This document shows positions 6,203-7,175 of a DNA stretch of 7,175 nucleotides, piece by piece. Below the pieces are notes generated by a model. The model was not told where the DNA came from, searched no databases, and was given only the letters and a program-made list of their open reading frames with translations. A program made the position numbers and the translations under genes. Position 1 is the first letter of the stretch, and every line of letters begins with the position of its first letter. The DNA comes from Gammaproteobacteria bacterium (GTDB lineage Bacteria > Pseudomonadota > Gammaproteobacteria > Eutrophobiales > Eutrophobiaceae). Where the stretch lies: positions 1 to 7,175 of the forward strand of contig QNEM01000105.1 in the NCBI GenBank assembly GCA_003645215.1. The letters are read 5' to 3'.

Positions 6203-7175
6203 ATGCGAGTAACAGAGCAAGCCCTTACCTTTGACGATGTTTTATTAGTCCCCGCCTTCTCGGATGTCCTGCCTCGGGAAGTTAGTTTAACTGCCCGCCT
6301 GACAAGAGATATCACGCTTAACATCCCCTTATTATCAGCCGCAATGGATACCGTGACAGAATCCGGTCTGGCGATTGCCCTGGCCCAGGAAGGCGGTATA
6401 GGTATTATCCATAAGAACATGAGTCCGGAAGCACAAGCCAGGCAAGTCCGTCTGGTGAAGAAGCATGAGAGTGGCGTGGTTAAAGATCCGCTAACAGTCT
6501 CGCCAGAGACACCTATTAGTGAAGTACTGGAGTTAACCCACCGTTATAAGATATCCGGTCTACCTGTGGTGGATGGAGAGAGCCTGGTCGGGATAGTGAC
6601 CAGTCGGGATATGCGATTTGAAACGCGTCTTGAAGATCCTGTCAAAAATATTATGACAAAGAAAGACAAGTTAGTAACAGTTGGAGAGGGTGCGAGCAAG
6701 GAAGAGATTAAAGGACTGTTACACAAACATCGGATTGAAAAGGTTCTGGTTGTAAACAAGGCTTTCCAGTTACGAGGTCTGGTAACAGTCAAGGACATTC
6801 AGAAAGCACATGAATTTCCAAATGCCTGTAAAGACAGTGATGAACAATTGCGTGCAGGCGCTGCTGTCGGCGTAGGTGAAGCATCCCGGCATAGAGCCGA
6901 GGCGCTGATTGAAGCAGGTGTTGATGTGATTGTTGTCGATACGGCACATGGGCATTCTGCCGGTGTGCTTGAAATGGTCAAGTGGGTCAAGACAACATTT
7001 CCTGACAGCCAGGTGATTGGTGGTAATGTGGCGACAGCGGCGGGGGCCAAGGCCATGGTTGATGCAGGTGCAGATGGTGTGAAGGTCGGCATTGGGCCAG
7101 GGTCGATCTGTACCACCCGTATAGTTTCAGGTGTCGGAGTTCCACAAATCAGTGCTATTGCTAATGTCGCAGAAG
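6203..7175 (+). CDS. guaB: Inosine-5'-monophosphate dehydrogenase, N-terminal 324 residues (cut by right edge)
   Basis: GuaB oxidises IMP to XMP with NAD+, the committed step of GMP synthesis. The reading frame runs off the window; the family is about 490 residues, so roughly a third is missing. Residues 1-90 carry the start of the TIM barrel (ALTFDDVLLVPAFSDVLP, then PLLSAAMDTVTE and EGGIGIIHKNM). Two CBS domains lie at about 93-145 (KDPLTVSPETPISEVLE to GIVTSRDMRFE) and 150-205 (IMTKKDKLVTV to RGLVTVKDI); these bind purine nucleotides and regulate the enzyme in other bacteria. The barrel then resumes with VDVIVVDTAHGHS, GGNVATA and the active-site loop KVGIGPGSICTTR, with catalytic C303 (E. 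coli C305). The Shine-Dalgarno is weak (AAGATAGG at 6181-6188 is rather distant), but the N-terminus aligns with E. coli GuaB. guaA, its usual partner, would be expected downstream and is not visible. Confidence 0.97.
   Translation, partial: MRVTEQALTFDDVLLVPAFSDVLPREVSLTARLTRDITLNIPLLSAAMDTVTESGLAIALAQEGGIGIIHKNMSPEAQARQVRLVKKHESGVVKDPLTVSPETPISEVLELTHRYKISGLPVVDGESLVGIVTSRDMRFETRLEDPVKNIMTKKDKLVTVGEGASKEEIKGLLHKHRIEKVLVVNKAFQLRGLVTVKDIQKAHEFPNACKDSDEQLRAGAAVGVGEASRHRAEALIEAGVDVIVVDTAHGHSAGVLEMVKWVKTTFPDSQVIGGNVATAAGAKAMVDAGADGVKVGIGPGSICTTRIVSGVGVPQISAIANVAE

Overview
The window looks like a chromosomal, vertically inherited housekeeping region of a gammaproteobacterium with moderate G+C. 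The grounds are the ybeD-lipB-lipA cluster, xseA divergent from guaB as in Escherichia coli, and proteins that read as close relatives of the gammaproteobacterial versions. The genus cannot be named from the sequence. No rRNA, tRNA, insertion sequence, CRISPR array or prophage gene was seen.

Layout, left to right. (1) Positions 1-1904, minus strand: the first 634 codons of a large flavoprotein with a GltD-like Fe-S/FAD/NAD(P) core, cut by the left edge. (2) Positions 1905-2176: a 272-base gap rich in A+T and short inverted repeats. (3) Positions 2177-2536, minus: a small DUF4389-type membrane protein with a very basic tail. (4) Positions 2687-4655, plus: a tight operon ybeD-lipB-lipA (1-base and 12-base gaps) for assembling the lipoyl cofactor on 2-oxoacid dehydrogenases and the glycine cleavage H protein. 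(5) Positions 4684-6048, minus: xseA, the large subunit of exonuclease VII, convergent with lipA over a 28-base gap that holds a small hairpin. (6) Positions 6203-7175, plus: guaB (IMP dehydrogenase), cut by the right edge, with a good sigma-70 type promoter in the xseA-guaB gap.

Working together: LipB moves octanoate from acyl carrier protein to the target lysine and LipA inserts two sulfurs. YbeD is a small conserved companion of unknown biochemical role. xseA and guaB are linked by conserved position, not by pathway. The GltD-like protein and the DUF4389 protein are the two genes whose function is open.

I found no clear new multi-gene system. The least explained items are the GltD-like protein, which has a roughly 300-residue N-terminal region I do not recognise and an altered cysteine spacing, and the structured gap upstream of it. 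Smaller points are a 12-base triplication in the 5' end of ybeD that creates an alternative start, and a near-palindromic -10 region between xseA and guaB.
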